A stretch of 64,000 nt of DNA from Lewinella sp. IMCC34183. GTDB taxonomy: Bacteria; Bacteroidota; Bacteroidia; Chitinophagales; Saprospiraceae. Shown here in pieces: positions 47,728-56,009 of this stretch (within the stretch, counting starts at the first letter, position 1; each line of letters opens with the position of its first letter). The DNA is taken from positions 186,001 to 250,000 of the forward strand of contig NZ_QMEM01000003.1 in NCBI RefSeq assembly GCF_003390915.1, read 5' to 3'. Made by a program: the position numbers and the translations under genes. A model generated the notes under the pieces. That model was not told where the DNA came from and searched no databases. It worked only from the letters and a program-made list of their open reading frames with translations.

Positions 47728-48624
47728 ATGCTCCAAGCTTTCAACCCCGCCAACGAACACATCAAGGTCTACATCGACGGACACCTCCTGCCCCGCGCCG
47801 AAGCGAAGGTCAGCGTCTTCGACAGCAGCGTCCAGGGCGGCGATGCCGTCTGGGAAGGCCTGCGCGTCTACGACGGCCGCGTCTTCTCCCTCGACGCCCA
47901 CCTCGACCGCCTCTTCGACTCGGCCCACGCCCTCTGGTTCCAGAACGTGCCCAGCCGCGAGACCGTCGTAGATGCCATCAAACAGACCCTGGAGGCCAAC
48001 GATATGCGCGACGACGTCCACATCCGCCTCACCCTTACCCGCGGCGAGAAGATCACCTCCGGCATGGATCCCCGCCTCAATCAGCACGGCTGCACCCTCA
48101 TCGTACTGGCCGAGCACAAGCCGCCGGTCTATCCGGACTCGATCACCCTGGCCACCAGCAGCGTCCGCCGCAACAGCCCCATGAGCGTGGACAGCAAGAT
48201 CCACCACAACAACCTGATCAACAACATCATGGCCAAGATCGAGGCCAACCAGGCGGGCGCCGACGCGGGCCTGATGCTCGACAAGGATGGCTTCGTTTCC
48301 GAGGCCAACGGCGTCAACGTCTTCCTGATCCGCCGCGGCAAGGTGCGTACCCCCTGGGCCGACTACTGCCTGCCGGGCATCACCCGCGCCACCGTGCTGC
48401 AGCTCTGCCGCGACAACGGCATCCCCTGCGAGGAGGCGCGCATCAGCCCCAGCGAGTTCTACGTGGCCGACGAGGTATTCACTACCGGCACCATGGGCGA
48501 GCTGACGCCGGTGCGGGCGATCGACGGGCGGGAAATCGTGAATAAGTACGGGGCTTCGGTACTGGATACGGTGCAGGATCTGTTTCGGGGGCTTACGCAG
48601 TCTGGGGGGACTAAACTGGTTTAG
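47728..48624 (+). CDS. Class IV aminotransferase (branched-chain or D-amino-acid type)
   Basis: A 298-residue PLP enzyme of fold type IV. The PLP Lys is in MSVDSKIHHNNLINNIMAK, with SVFDSSVQGGDAVWEGLRVYDGRVF near the N-terminus, SEANGVNVFLIRRGKV, and EVFTTGTMGELTPVRAIDG for phosphate binding. It resembles branched-chain aminotransferases in length and motifs. The ATG at 47728 gives the typical start; an in-frame upstream extension overlaps the sulfotransferase gene and is not used. A degenerate repeat element begins four bases after the stop. Confidence 0.86.
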   Translation: MLQAFNPANEHIKVYIDGHLLPRAEAKVSVFDSSVQGGDAVWEGLRVYDGRVFSLDAHLDRLFDSAHALWFQNVPSRETVVDAIKQTLEANDMRDDVHIRLTLTRGEKITSGMDPRLNQHGCTLIVLAEHKPPVYPDSITLATSSVRRNSPMSVDSKIHHNNLINNIMAKIEANQAGADAGLMLDKDGFVSEANGVNVFLIRRGKVRTPWADYCLPGITRATVLQLCRDNGIPCEEARISPSEFYVADEVFTTGTMGELTPVRAIDGREIVNKYGASVLDTVQDLFRGLTQSGGTKLV

Positions 48625-48939
48625 CGGGCACTCGCTTCGCTCGTGCGGGGAAAGGGGTTCTCACAGATTCGGCTGCGCCGTCAGATTCTCCACAGATTTG
48701 CACGGATTTTCCCGCGGGACTCCGGATTACCCCGATCGGCGATGGTGGCGCTAACCAGTCACCAGTCAACCAGGCCCGCCCACGCTGCTCCATTTCTCAC
48801 CGATTGTCATTGGCTACGCGGAGGGGTCGCGCTTAGGCACAGACGTACACGGGTTCTCGCAGGAGAAATCCGTGTACATCTGTGCATCAATCCGTTCCAA
48901 TCTGTGTGAAACAAATCGTGCGAGCGCAGCGAGTACGCC
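48625..48939. other. Gene-free region filled by a degenerate repeat element
   Basis: No coding sequence. The ends carry GCACTCGCTTCGCTCGTGCG (48628-48647) and its near-inverse CGTGCGAGCGCAGCGAGTAC (48917-48936). Inside, units of the form CACAGATTnGnACGGATT occur forward at 48690-48710 and inverted at 48865-48910. It resembles the repeat blocks around the GxxExxY gene in design and may be a decayed element of that type. Confidence 0.55.
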
Positions 48940-50502
48940 CTACTTCAGCGAAAGATTATACACATCAATCCTACGGTCGCGCAGGTTATGCACGCTGCCG
49001 TGGACGTGCAGTTCCTTCAGCAGGTCGAGGTCGACGTCGGCCACGAGGATCATCTCGGTGTTCGGGGTGGCCTCGGCCTTGACGCCGTTGCTGGGGAAGG
49101 CGAAGTCGCAGGGGGTGAAGACCATCGACTGGGCGTACTGGATGTCCATGTTATGCACCTTGGGCAGGTTGCCCACGGAGCCGGCGATGGCGACGTAGCA
49201 CTCGTTCTCGATGGCGCGGGCCTGGGCGCAGTGGCGCACGCGGCTGTAGCCGTTCTGAGTATCGGTGAGGAAGGGGACGAAGAGGATGTCCACGCCCTGC
49301 TCGGCCAGCAGGCGGGGCAGCTCGGGGAACTCGACGTCGTAGCAGATCAGGATGCCGATCTTGCCGCAGTCGGTGTCGAACGACTTCAGCTTGTTGCCGC
49401 CGGTCATGCCCCACACCTTGGCCTCGTCGGGGGTGACGTGCAGCTTGTAGAACTTCTCGACCGTACCGTCGCGCTTGCAGAGGTAGCCGACGTTGTAGAG
49501 CTTGCCCTTCTCCACGGAGGGCATGGAGCCGGTGATGATGTTGATGTTGTAGCTGATGCTGAACTCGCTGAACTTCTTCACCAGCGGCTCGGTGAACTCG
49601 GCCAGCTTACGGATGGCCTCCGGCTCGGGCAGGTCGTTGTAGTCGGCCATCAGCGGCGCGTTGAAGAACTCGGGGAAGAGCGCGAAGTCGGAGCGGTAGG
49701 CGGCCACGGCGTCGACGAAGTACTCGGCCTGTTCCAGCAGCTCGTCCATGCCGCTGTAGGGGCGCATCTGCCACTGCACGAGGCCGAGGCGCACGACGCT
49801 CTTCTCCGTGCCCACCTTGCGGGTCGGGGCGGCGTAGAGGACGTTGTTCCACATCAGCAGGGCGGCGTACTCCTCGCTCTCGTGGTCGCCCTCCAGGTAG
49901 CCCTTGATGATGCGCTTGACGTTGAAGTCGTTGGCAAACTGAAAGTTGAGCACCGGGTCGTGGATGTCCTTCGACTTCACGCGGTCGATGTACTGCTTGG
50001 GGGTCAGCTCGTCGGAGTACTGGTGGTACTTCGGCAGTCGCCCGCCGAACATGATGCCCTCCAGGTTCATCTCCTCGCAGAGCTCCTTGCGGTAGTCGTA
50101 CATACGCCGGCCGAGCCGGAGTCCGCGGAACTGCGGATCCACGAAGACGTCCACGCCGTAGAGGATATTCCCCTCGGGGTCGTGGGTATCGAAGGTGTAC
50201 TTGCCGGTAATTTGCTCGTAGGTGTGGGTATCCTTGAACTTGGCGTAGTCCACGATGATCGACAGCGCGCAGCCGGCCAGCTGTCCGTTGATGTGGATGG
50301 CAATCTGCCCTTCCGGGAAGCGCTTGATCAGCGCCTGGATCTCCTCCCGCGCCCAGGCGGCATCGGGCAGTACGGCGTAGGCCTCCTCCATGATGCTGCG
50401 CAGCTGCTTGTACTCTTTGATGGTGAGGTACTTGAGCTCTACTTTTTCAATTTCGGGGTGCGCGAGGGCGTTCTTTACTTCCGGGGTTGCGGGACTGGCC
50501 AT
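48940..50502 (-). CDS. GNAT-nitrilase fusion (carbon-nitrogen hydrolase)
   Basis: A 520-residue fusion. Residues 1-210 are a GNAT acetyltransferase domain (DVFVDPQFRGLRLGRRMYDYRKELC holds the acetyl-CoA loop). Residues 230-510 are a nitrilase-type amidohydrolase with catalytic Glu in LFPEFFNAPL, Lys in KFYKLHVTPDE and Cys in ILICYDVEFPELPR. Such fusions are widespread in Bacteroidota but the substrate is not established; the hydrolase half should cut a carbon-nitrogen bond. Both active sites look intact. Confidence 0.9.
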   Translation of the reverse strand: MASPATPEVKNALAHPEIEKVELKYLTIKEYKQLRSIMEEAYAVLPDAAWAREEIQALIKRFPEGQIAIHINGQLAGCALSIIVDYAKFKDTHTYEQITGKYTFDTHDPEGNILYGVDVFVDPQFRGLRLGRRMYDYRKELCEEMNLEGIMFGGRLPKYHQYSDELTPKQYIDRVKSKDIHDPVLNFQFANDFNVKRIIKGYLEGDHESEEYAALLMWNNVLYAAPTRKVGTEKSVVRLGLVQWQMRPYSGMDELLEQAEYFVDAVAAYRSDFALFPEFFNAPLMADYNDLPEPEAIRKLAEFTEPLVKKFSEFSISYNINIITGSMPSVEKGKLYNVGYLCKRDGTVEKFYKLHVTPDEAKVWGMTGGNKLKSFDTDCGKIGILICYDVEFPELPRLLAEQGVDILFVPFLTDTQNGYSRVRHCAQARAIENECYVAIAGSVGNLPKVHNMDIQYAQSMVFTPCDFAFPSNGVKAEATPNTEMILVADVDLDLLKELHVHGSVHNLRDRRIDVYNLSLK

Positions 50503-50699
50503 GGACTGGGGTTGATAAGGGGATAAAGGGAGAGAACGCCCGCAGCGGCAAGCGGGTTGGGTGACGTGGACGTTATTGGAGCGGCGCGGCCGCGGGTGCG
50601 GGGCTTTTGTGGAGGAATCAAGTTGAATCGGGTAGCCTACTACCCTACTGCCGCGTTGACCGATGATCGTTTCCCCCGCCGCTGCGATCGCCCAGGCGC
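50503..50699. other. Intergenic region with a dispersed GC motif
   Basis: About 200 bases. It contains GGCCGCGGGTGCGG at 50588-50601, identical to 38562-38575 and one change from the CGCAGGTGCGG motif. No gene is recognised. Confidence 0.4.
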
Positions 50700-51068
50700 T
50701 CAGGCACTATCCGGCGCGGTGAACAGCAGCCAGAGATTGTAGCCCGGCACCAGCAGCCACCCCGGCGACTTCCCTGCGGCCCGCATCCGGTTGATGCTCA
50801 CTACCACCAGCACGTAGCCATGCGCCACGAACAGGGGCGTAAAAAAGTAGGGCGCGATGGCCATGGGCTCGTGCCCGAAGAGGAGCCCGTCACCCGGCCG
50901 CTTATTCGCCAATACCGACAGCACCGTCGGCACCCCGAAAAAGATCATGATGGGCGTGACCCCCAGCAGCAGCGCGAAGGCGGGAAAGTATTCCCGGCTG
51001 ATGCGGCGGCGGGGGTCGTAGAGGTCCCGGAGGTAGATGCCTTCGGGTGGGGTGGCTGCAGGTGGCAT
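50700..51068 (-). CDS. Small membrane protein (DUF805-like)
   Basis: A 122-residue protein with about three membrane segments (FALLLGVTPIMIFFGVPTVL, YFFTPLFVAHGYVLVVV, WLLVPGYNLWLLF). The C-terminal RMRAAGKSPGWLLVPGYN resembles the RxRDxGKSGWW motif of DUF805 proteins, for which no function is known. The ATG at 51068 is preferred over one at 51110, because TACTTTGC, a -7-like element, overlaps the upstream one. It is the last gene before the accessory island. Confidence 0.6.
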   Translation of the reverse strand: MPPAATPPEGIYLRDLYDPRRRISREYFPAFALLLGVTPIMIFFGVPTVLSVLANKRPGDGLLFGHEPMAIAPYFFTPLFVAHGYVLVVVSINRMRAAGKSPGWLLVPGYNLWLLFTAPDSA

Positions 51069-51110
51069 GGGCGATAGTATTCCCGCTGCAAAGTAGACGA
51101 TCGATTTCAT

Positions 51111-51447
51111 CGCTCGATTGTGCAGTGTATCAATGGATGGTGGCTAAGCTAGATGCGTGGCACTTACTTATGCGTTAAAATCACGTTTCAGCGTACATGA
51201 TAAAAGGAATCAAAGGTTGGAATTATCCAACCAATCAACCTTATTGATTCGCAGGCAACACACAAGAAACAAATTACATGTTTTGACACTAATAGTGATA
51301 ATAACTTTTTCCTTAAAATCAAAAAAGTATCATCTTGAAAGGCTTGGTTAGCTCAAAAAAATGTCCTTTTTTGAGAGAGTATACTCAATGAGTGCTGAAG
51401 TAAGCTTGGTGATTTGATACTATGAACTCTCTCAAGCCCCAGCTAAC
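51111..51447. other. AT-rich boundary of the accessory island
   Basis: No clear gene. Base composition drops sharply from the GC-rich left side. It holds the hairpin GGTTGGA-ATTA-TCCAACC (51215-51232) and CTCAAAAAA-ATGTCC-TTTTTTGAG (51352-51375), a perfect 9-base inverted repeat. A nine-residue frame (MNSLKPQLT, from 51422) ends in TGA overlapping the TTG start of the next gene. No tRNA or integrase is seen. Confidence 0.5.
51352..51375. terminator. Possible terminator or leader hairpin upstream of the PLD membrane gene
   Basis: Perfect nine-base arms CTCAAAAAA and TTTTTTGAG around a six-base loop. The stem is weak and mostly A-T. It could end transcription entering from the left or act as a leader structure. 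Confidence 0.35.
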
Positions 51448-53379
51448 TTGACACAGACCTACTTTACTAATATCCACGAACAACTCGTGGATAACCTCTC
51501 CAAAGCAGAAACCGAAATTGTAGCGGCTCTGGCTTGGTTCACCGACGTCGAACTTGTCAACCTCCTTACGGATAAGGCGCAAACAGGCGTTAAGGTCGAC
51601 CTAGTCTTAGCAAAGAACTCCCATAATGAGGAGGTTGATTTCTCGGCGCTAGAAGCCGCCGGAGGATCGGTGACTTGGATCACCACAAAGGGGTACGGGC
51701 TGATGCATAACAAATTCTGCGTTGTTGATGAGCAGGTTGCTATCACCGGATCCTACAATTGGACAGTAAATGCCAAGCGCAACAATGGCGAAAACATACT
51801 CGTGACCGCCGACCCAGTAGTTGTCAAGCAGTACCGAGATCAGTTCTTCGCATTGAAAAGTGGCGTACCGATTGAGGAAGCTGAAATTTACGGAGATGCA
51901 GGTCCGGTCGGAGATTCAATTCCCAAACACAAGATGGATGCACCAACCGGTGACTATGCCGAGTTCGAGAAGGAATGGAATCACTTCCTAAACAGTCGCG
52001 TGGTTCCGTTTGAACGTAATCTGATGAAGTCTTACGGTGCGGAGATCGCCGAGAGTACGCAGGGTAACGCGGAAGTAATTCCCCAGCAACTGGATTCAAT
52101 CTACCAGCAGTTGCTGTCAGACACCGAAATCAACCATGAAGACATTGAGGTTCTAAAGCGCAGCCTAGAACAGAAAATTTCTTTTCACGAAGCAAAGAAC
52201 AGTACGGCCAATCGCAATGCCATACACGTTGCAGAGATGAAACTGATTGCGCGTAAACGGGTACTGGAAAATCAGATCACCTCGCTGGAAAATGAGCGTG
52301 ATAAGACCCAGCAAGAAATACTCGGCATCTCGGACACCCAGATTCCGATTTTGGAGAAAAAGAGGTTACACAGTCGCGAAGAAATAGATGACTTATCGCG
52401 TGAGGCCGTAAAACGACCTAGCAAGAAAAGAGTCTGGCCGGAGGTAGCACTTCTGATCGGCCTAACCTTTTACCTTGTACTGTTTTACTCTTCAGTGATG
52501 TACAATATCCTGTACGGCAAAGCTGATGCAAGACTCGCAGGTGAACGTGGAGGGGAGGTGGTTATGGAAGTGTTCAACGCGAATGCAATTTGGATGGCGC
52601 TAGATCGAGGCCTTTTTGTCCTTTCGTTTATACTGATTTTTACTGCTATTCCACTGGCTGTTGGGTATTTACTTCATCGTATCACTGGATGGACACGATG
52701 GATTTACGGAGTTGGGGCACTTCTTCTAGACCTCCTGTTAGCTTACATCATTACCAAGGCAATCTATGAGGTCCGATACGAAGAGACACCAGGTTTAGAG
52801 CCATGGGATAAGTTGATGGTGCTGTCATCTGGTGATTTCTACCTCGTTTTAACTATGGGGTTTGTTTCCTTCCTAATCTGGGGAGGGCTGCTTGATCACA
52901 TTTACAAACAACTTGACACCGTCAGCAAATCAGAGAGCTATGAGGTCAACGAGGAAAAGAAATCTCAGTTGCTTGCAAAAGTTGCTGAGTACAACTCAGA
53001 AATTGAGACCATGGAGGAAAAAAAGTTGCTGCTGTCACGGCAAAATATAGATACCTCGGGCAAAATTACCGCCCTCCAGAATGACTTGGCACACACCGAC
53101 TACGAAATGGCCAAGGAAAAGCTATTGATTGACTCTGACTATGAGGACAGAAAACACAAGCTACAGAATCTCAAGGAAACCATCTTGCTCCACCTGAACC
53201 GGGAACGTATTCCCGTATCAATGACCTCGCTGAAGGATCGTGTGAGTACTTTCCTCTCGGGTTGGGACGATTGGCTGTACGACTACTACGCCTCTACACT
53301 CGCCACCGAGCGCTCCCATGCTGCACACAACCGGGCCAAAGAATGGCTACAAAATAAGCGTGATGAAATATTTGCTTAG
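51448..53379 (+). CDS. Membrane-anchored single-PLD-motif coiled-coil protein
   Basis: A 643-residue protein. Residues 1-140 are a phospholipase D-like domain with one HxKx4D motif (HNKFCVVD, H87, K89, D94) followed by ITGSYNWT, as in PLD nucleases that dimerise to make one active site. Coiled coils are likely at about 235-325 and 495-580, with four membrane segments between (about 332-354, 388-410, 420-440, 462-484). So a cytoplasmic nuclease-like head is tied to the inner membrane. The TTG start at 51448 overlaps the stop of a tiny upstream frame. Its 3' end overlaps the next gene by 17 bases. I do not recognise this architecture as a named system. Confidence 0.82.
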   Translation: MTQTYFTNIHEQLVDNLSKAETEIVAALAWFTDVELVNLLTDKAQTGVKVDLVLAKNSHNEEVDFSALEAAGGSVTWITTKGYGLMHNKFCVVDEQVAITGSYNWTVNAKRNNGENILVTADPVVVKQYRDQFFALKSGVPIEEAEIYGDAGPVGDSIPKHKMDAPTGDYAEFEKEWNHFLNSRVVPFERNLMKSYGAEIAESTQGNAEVIPQQLDSIYQQLLSDTEINHEDIEVLKRSLEQKISFHEAKNSTANRNAIHVAEMKLIARKRVLENQITSLENERDKTQQEILGISDTQIPILEKKRLHSREEIDDLSREAVKRPSKKRVWPEVALLIGLTFYLVLFYSSVMYNILYGKADARLAGERGGEVVMEVFNANAIWMALDRGLFVLSFILIFTAIPLAVGYLLHRITGWTRWIYGVGALLLDLLLAYIITKAIYEVRYEETPGLEPWDKLMVLSSGDFYLVLTMGFVSFLIWGGLLDHIYKQLDTVSKSESYEVNEEKKSQLLAKVAEYNSEIETMEEKKLLLSRQNIDTSGKITALQNDLAHTDYEMAKEKLLIDSDYEDRKHKLQNLKETILLHLNRERIPVSMTSLKDRVSTFLSGWDDWLYDYYASTLATERSHAAHNRAKEWLQNKRDEIFA

Positions 53380-54409
53380 TGAAGGTGCCTTGCTGTTGCT
53401 ATGTGCACTGCTATTGTCAGGCTGTGGAAGGGATGAGTCGGGTGAAGGTCTTCTTGCCAGCCAGGAAGAAGAGCCCAAATTTAGCGTTCACAACAACATT
53501 GTGATTCTTCCCGATTTGTCCAACCGAACGGATCAAACGCTTTATCCGAGAAATGTGACGGATGAAGAGATAATAGGCATGGTTGTCGACATGTTTCCCG
53601 ACATGACCCGATACTACCACCGGCGTAGAAGTCAAAGAGATAAGTTGACGCTACAACCCATCAATTACAACGACGTACCTAACTATACGGAGCTAGAGGA
53701 CGCGCTGACTTTCGACCTCGGAGTTTTTGAAAACCAAGGTGAACGCGCTAGCTACTTATTTGACCGCTCCGACAATAACCTAAGCGCGGACATTAAAAAG
53801 TTCAAGGGAACTGTTCCTACCTTCTACAAAGGAACCGAAAACGGGTATGCCTCCGATCTGTATGGTTTCTTCAGAAACCGAATGAAGAACCAGCCGCTGT
53901 TTCAACTGACGCAAGCGCGAAACAATGAGGCTATCGTCGATGACCAGCGCAAGGTACTGATCCTTTTGACGGATGGATACATGGACCTCGCCACGGATGG
54001 TCCAAAATCTTGCCCCGATAAGCAATGCCGTCGCCTCACGCAACATGTACTGAAAGACTTTAGGCGGGATTGCAAGTGCTCCCAAAACCCTGACTCCGCA
54101 GCCGAATTCTTTGCCTCCAGCGGCTACGGTATCCCCCCCGTGGATCCCGCGAATCTAGAAGGCGTGGAAGTTTTGATGCTGGAGGTTTACGATCGCTCTA
54201 AAACAACCAGCGGTCGCAAGACGGTATATCCCACTGACTTCGACGTGCTGGAGTTATTCTGGACGGACTTCTTCAAAAAGTCAGGAGCTAAGCGGTTCCA
54301 CATGGTGGAAACCGCAGTCTCCGAAGCGGCCATCCGGACAGAAATACAAAACTTTTTGGCCGAGGATAAGTATGTGGCTGCTACACCATTGCTTTCCGCT
54401 GCGGAATAG
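53363..54409 (+). CDS. Von Willebrand A-like lipoprotein
   Basis: A 348-residue lipoprotein; signal peptide LLLLCALLLSGC with C21. A VWA-like fold follows: IVILPDLSNRTD is the first strand with a DxS metal-site start (D51, S53, then N-R where a second Ser is usual), and VLILLTDGYMDL is the later DG strand. CPDKQCRR and CKCSQ add cysteines. The ATG at 53363 lies inside the preceding gene, overlapping by 17 bases, so translation is likely coupled and the two proteins probably work together, one in the inner membrane and one in the periplasm or outer membrane. Function unknown. Confidence 0.78.
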   Translation: MKYLLSEGALLLLCALLLSGCGRDESGEGLLASQEEEPKFSVHNNIVILPDLSNRTDQTLYPRNVTDEEIIGMVVDMFPDMTRYYHRRRSQRDKLTLQPINYNDVPNYTELEDALTFDLGVFENQGERASYLFDRSDNNLSADIKKFKGTVPTFYKGTENGYASDLYGFFRNRMKNQPLFQLTQARNNEAIVDDQRKVLILLTDGYMDLATDGPKSCPDKQCRRLTQHVLKDFRRDCKCSQNPDSAAEFFASSGYGIPPVDPANLEGVEVLMLEVYDRSKTTSGRKTVYPTDFDVLELFWTDFFKKSGAKRFHMVETAVSEAAIRTEIQNFLAEDKYVAATPLLSAAE

Positions 54410-54506
54410 CGCAAATAGGTTGTAGCTCGGGTTGCCAGCGCTTAGCTAACATTGCATCGTAGAGCACCAATTAGAAATGCGATCAAACCACCCGTTACGA
54501 GATGTA

Positions 54507-56009
54507 TTAGCGAAGCAAATCTTTGGTGCTACCTTGACCCTCCGGAACGAGTAGGCAGCCGCACACTCGTTCGAACCGCTGTTCAGCGCGACCGCGCTCC
54601 GACCTTAACCAGCGTAAAAATACGTTTTGAATGCGCCGTTCTACCTCATCGGCTCCAACGGCAGCTACTTCCATGTCCGGAGGGCACTTTAACAGGTCAA
54701 AAAGATCATCTTCTGTAGTAGAAAGAAAGCGCCTAGTCTGCTCGTCAAAATGGATAAAATGGGGTCTTCCTTCCTCATCCCGTAAGAGCAAATATACTTG
54801 TGGTCGACTACCAGTATAATAGCGAGCGGAGGCAAGGTCATTAAGGAGCGCTAATGCTTCCGATTGATGCTGTAGTAGGGTACGGGAGTGATCAAGAAAG
54901 GGACTGGTTCCAGTAAACTCTTCCAGTTCCTCAAGAGAAACTTCTTTAAGTCGCGCGACTTTTATGCGGGATAGATCACCAATATCTCCGTATCGTACCG
55001 ATTCTTCATTGGAAAGTAAGGGAAGCTCACTAAACTGCTGGGCCTTTTCAGTCCTTTCAAGAAGTCGATTTAGTCGCTTTCTTATCCGGTTACTTACCTC
55101 GTGCAAATGTGTCTCCACCGGGCCAAAGTCATAGATAAAAGTGTAAAACGAAACCGTTCGTGGCTCTTTCCACAGACGTAAAACACGCCCCGCCCGCTGA
55201 ATGAGGACATCAGGGGTCCAAGGCATATCGTAGTTGATTACTACACTGGCATCCTGAAGATTCACTCCAGTGGATAATGCATTGGTAGTGATTAGTATAT
55301 CAATATCCTTTTTCCTGAATTTGCCTTCAATTTTGCCGTCATTGGCGACTGGTGCAAACCTTTTAATTAATTCTAAAGTGTCCGATTCAAATTTGCGCTG
55401 CTGAACAACATCCCTTCTTTTTTCTACTGTACTGCAAATTGTGATTTCTGGAAAGTCAACTTGCAGTTTTTCTTCAAGGTATAGCGCAGTGCGTAGGTAT
55501 TCGCAGAAAATCAACACTTTCGTGTTAGCAAGTTTACCCCGAAATAATTCTTTCAAAACAAAATATTTGGGGTCAGCATCAGGAGGTAGCGCCTCCAATC
55601 GATCTATGATGGGTCGAATGAGTTCACGCCGTCTCTCCAAAGTGCAGGCATACTTAACTTCCTTCTTTCCCTGCCCCTCCAATAACGGTTTATCAGCTAC
55701 GACGTAGCGTAAACTGTTGATTAACGTAGCTGGAGAACTACTCCAGGCATATTCTATAAGATTTCGTACCCTAGTATTTGTATAGTGCCACAACCCCTTC
55801 CTATCACGGTATTTCAAGGTATCGTGATTGAAAACACCCGATTTAATTAGGCTTGAAATTTCCTTTTCAAGAGGAAGAAAGGACGTGATCGAATGAATAT
55901 CTACAGAGGGTATCCAGCGTTTGTTCTCACGAAACAGAATGTAACTTCCACCATTGCCCTTTATAGCATAATCTTTGGCCACCTGGGAAGTGCTTATAAC
56001 AGTGGCCAC
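54507..56009 (-). CDS. Helicase C-terminal part of a frame-split PLD-helicase
   Basis: A 500-residue frame in the -1 register relative to the upstream half. It carries the second RecA-like domain of an SNF2/DEXH helicase: VLIFCEYLRTALYLEEKL (motif IV region), ILITTNALSTGVNLQDASVVINYD (motif V) and WTPDVLIQRAGRVLRLWKE (motif VI). The remaining C-terminal 170 residues are helical with no known motif. A GTG at 56009 could start it alone, but reading -1 at 56030-56036 joins it without a gap to the upstream half (…EDFFDRFIRLPVATV…), giving one protein of about 940 residues. It is convergent with the lipoprotein gene. Confidence 0.8.
   Translation of the reverse strand: MATVISTSQVAKDYAIKGNGGSYILFRENKRWIPSVDIHSITSFLPLEKEISSLIKSGVFNHDTLKYRDRKGLWHYTNTRVRNLIEYAWSSSPATLINSLRYVVADKPLLEGQGKKEVKYACTLERRRELIRPIIDRLEALPPDADPKYFVLKELFRGKLANTKVLIFCEYLRTALYLEEKLQVDFPEITICSTVEKRRDVVQQRKFESDTLELIKRFAPVANDGKIEGKFRKKDIDILITTNALSTGVNLQDASVVINYDMPWTPDVLIQRAGRVLRLWKEPRTVSFYTFIYDFGPVETHLHEVSNRIRKRLNRLLERTEKAQQFSELPLLSNEESVRYGDIGDLSRIKVARLKEVSLEELEEFTGTSPFLDHSRTLLQHQSEALALLNDLASARYYTGSRPQVYLLLRDEEGRPHFIHFDEQTRRFLSTTEDDLFDLLKCPPDMEVAAVGADEVERRIQNVFLRWLRSERGRAEQRFERVCGCLLVPEGQGSTKDLLR

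Noticed and set aside
51824-52099. A 91-codon frame antisense to the PLD membrane gene
   Set aside because: It lies inside a well-supported gene and shows no recognisable pattern.
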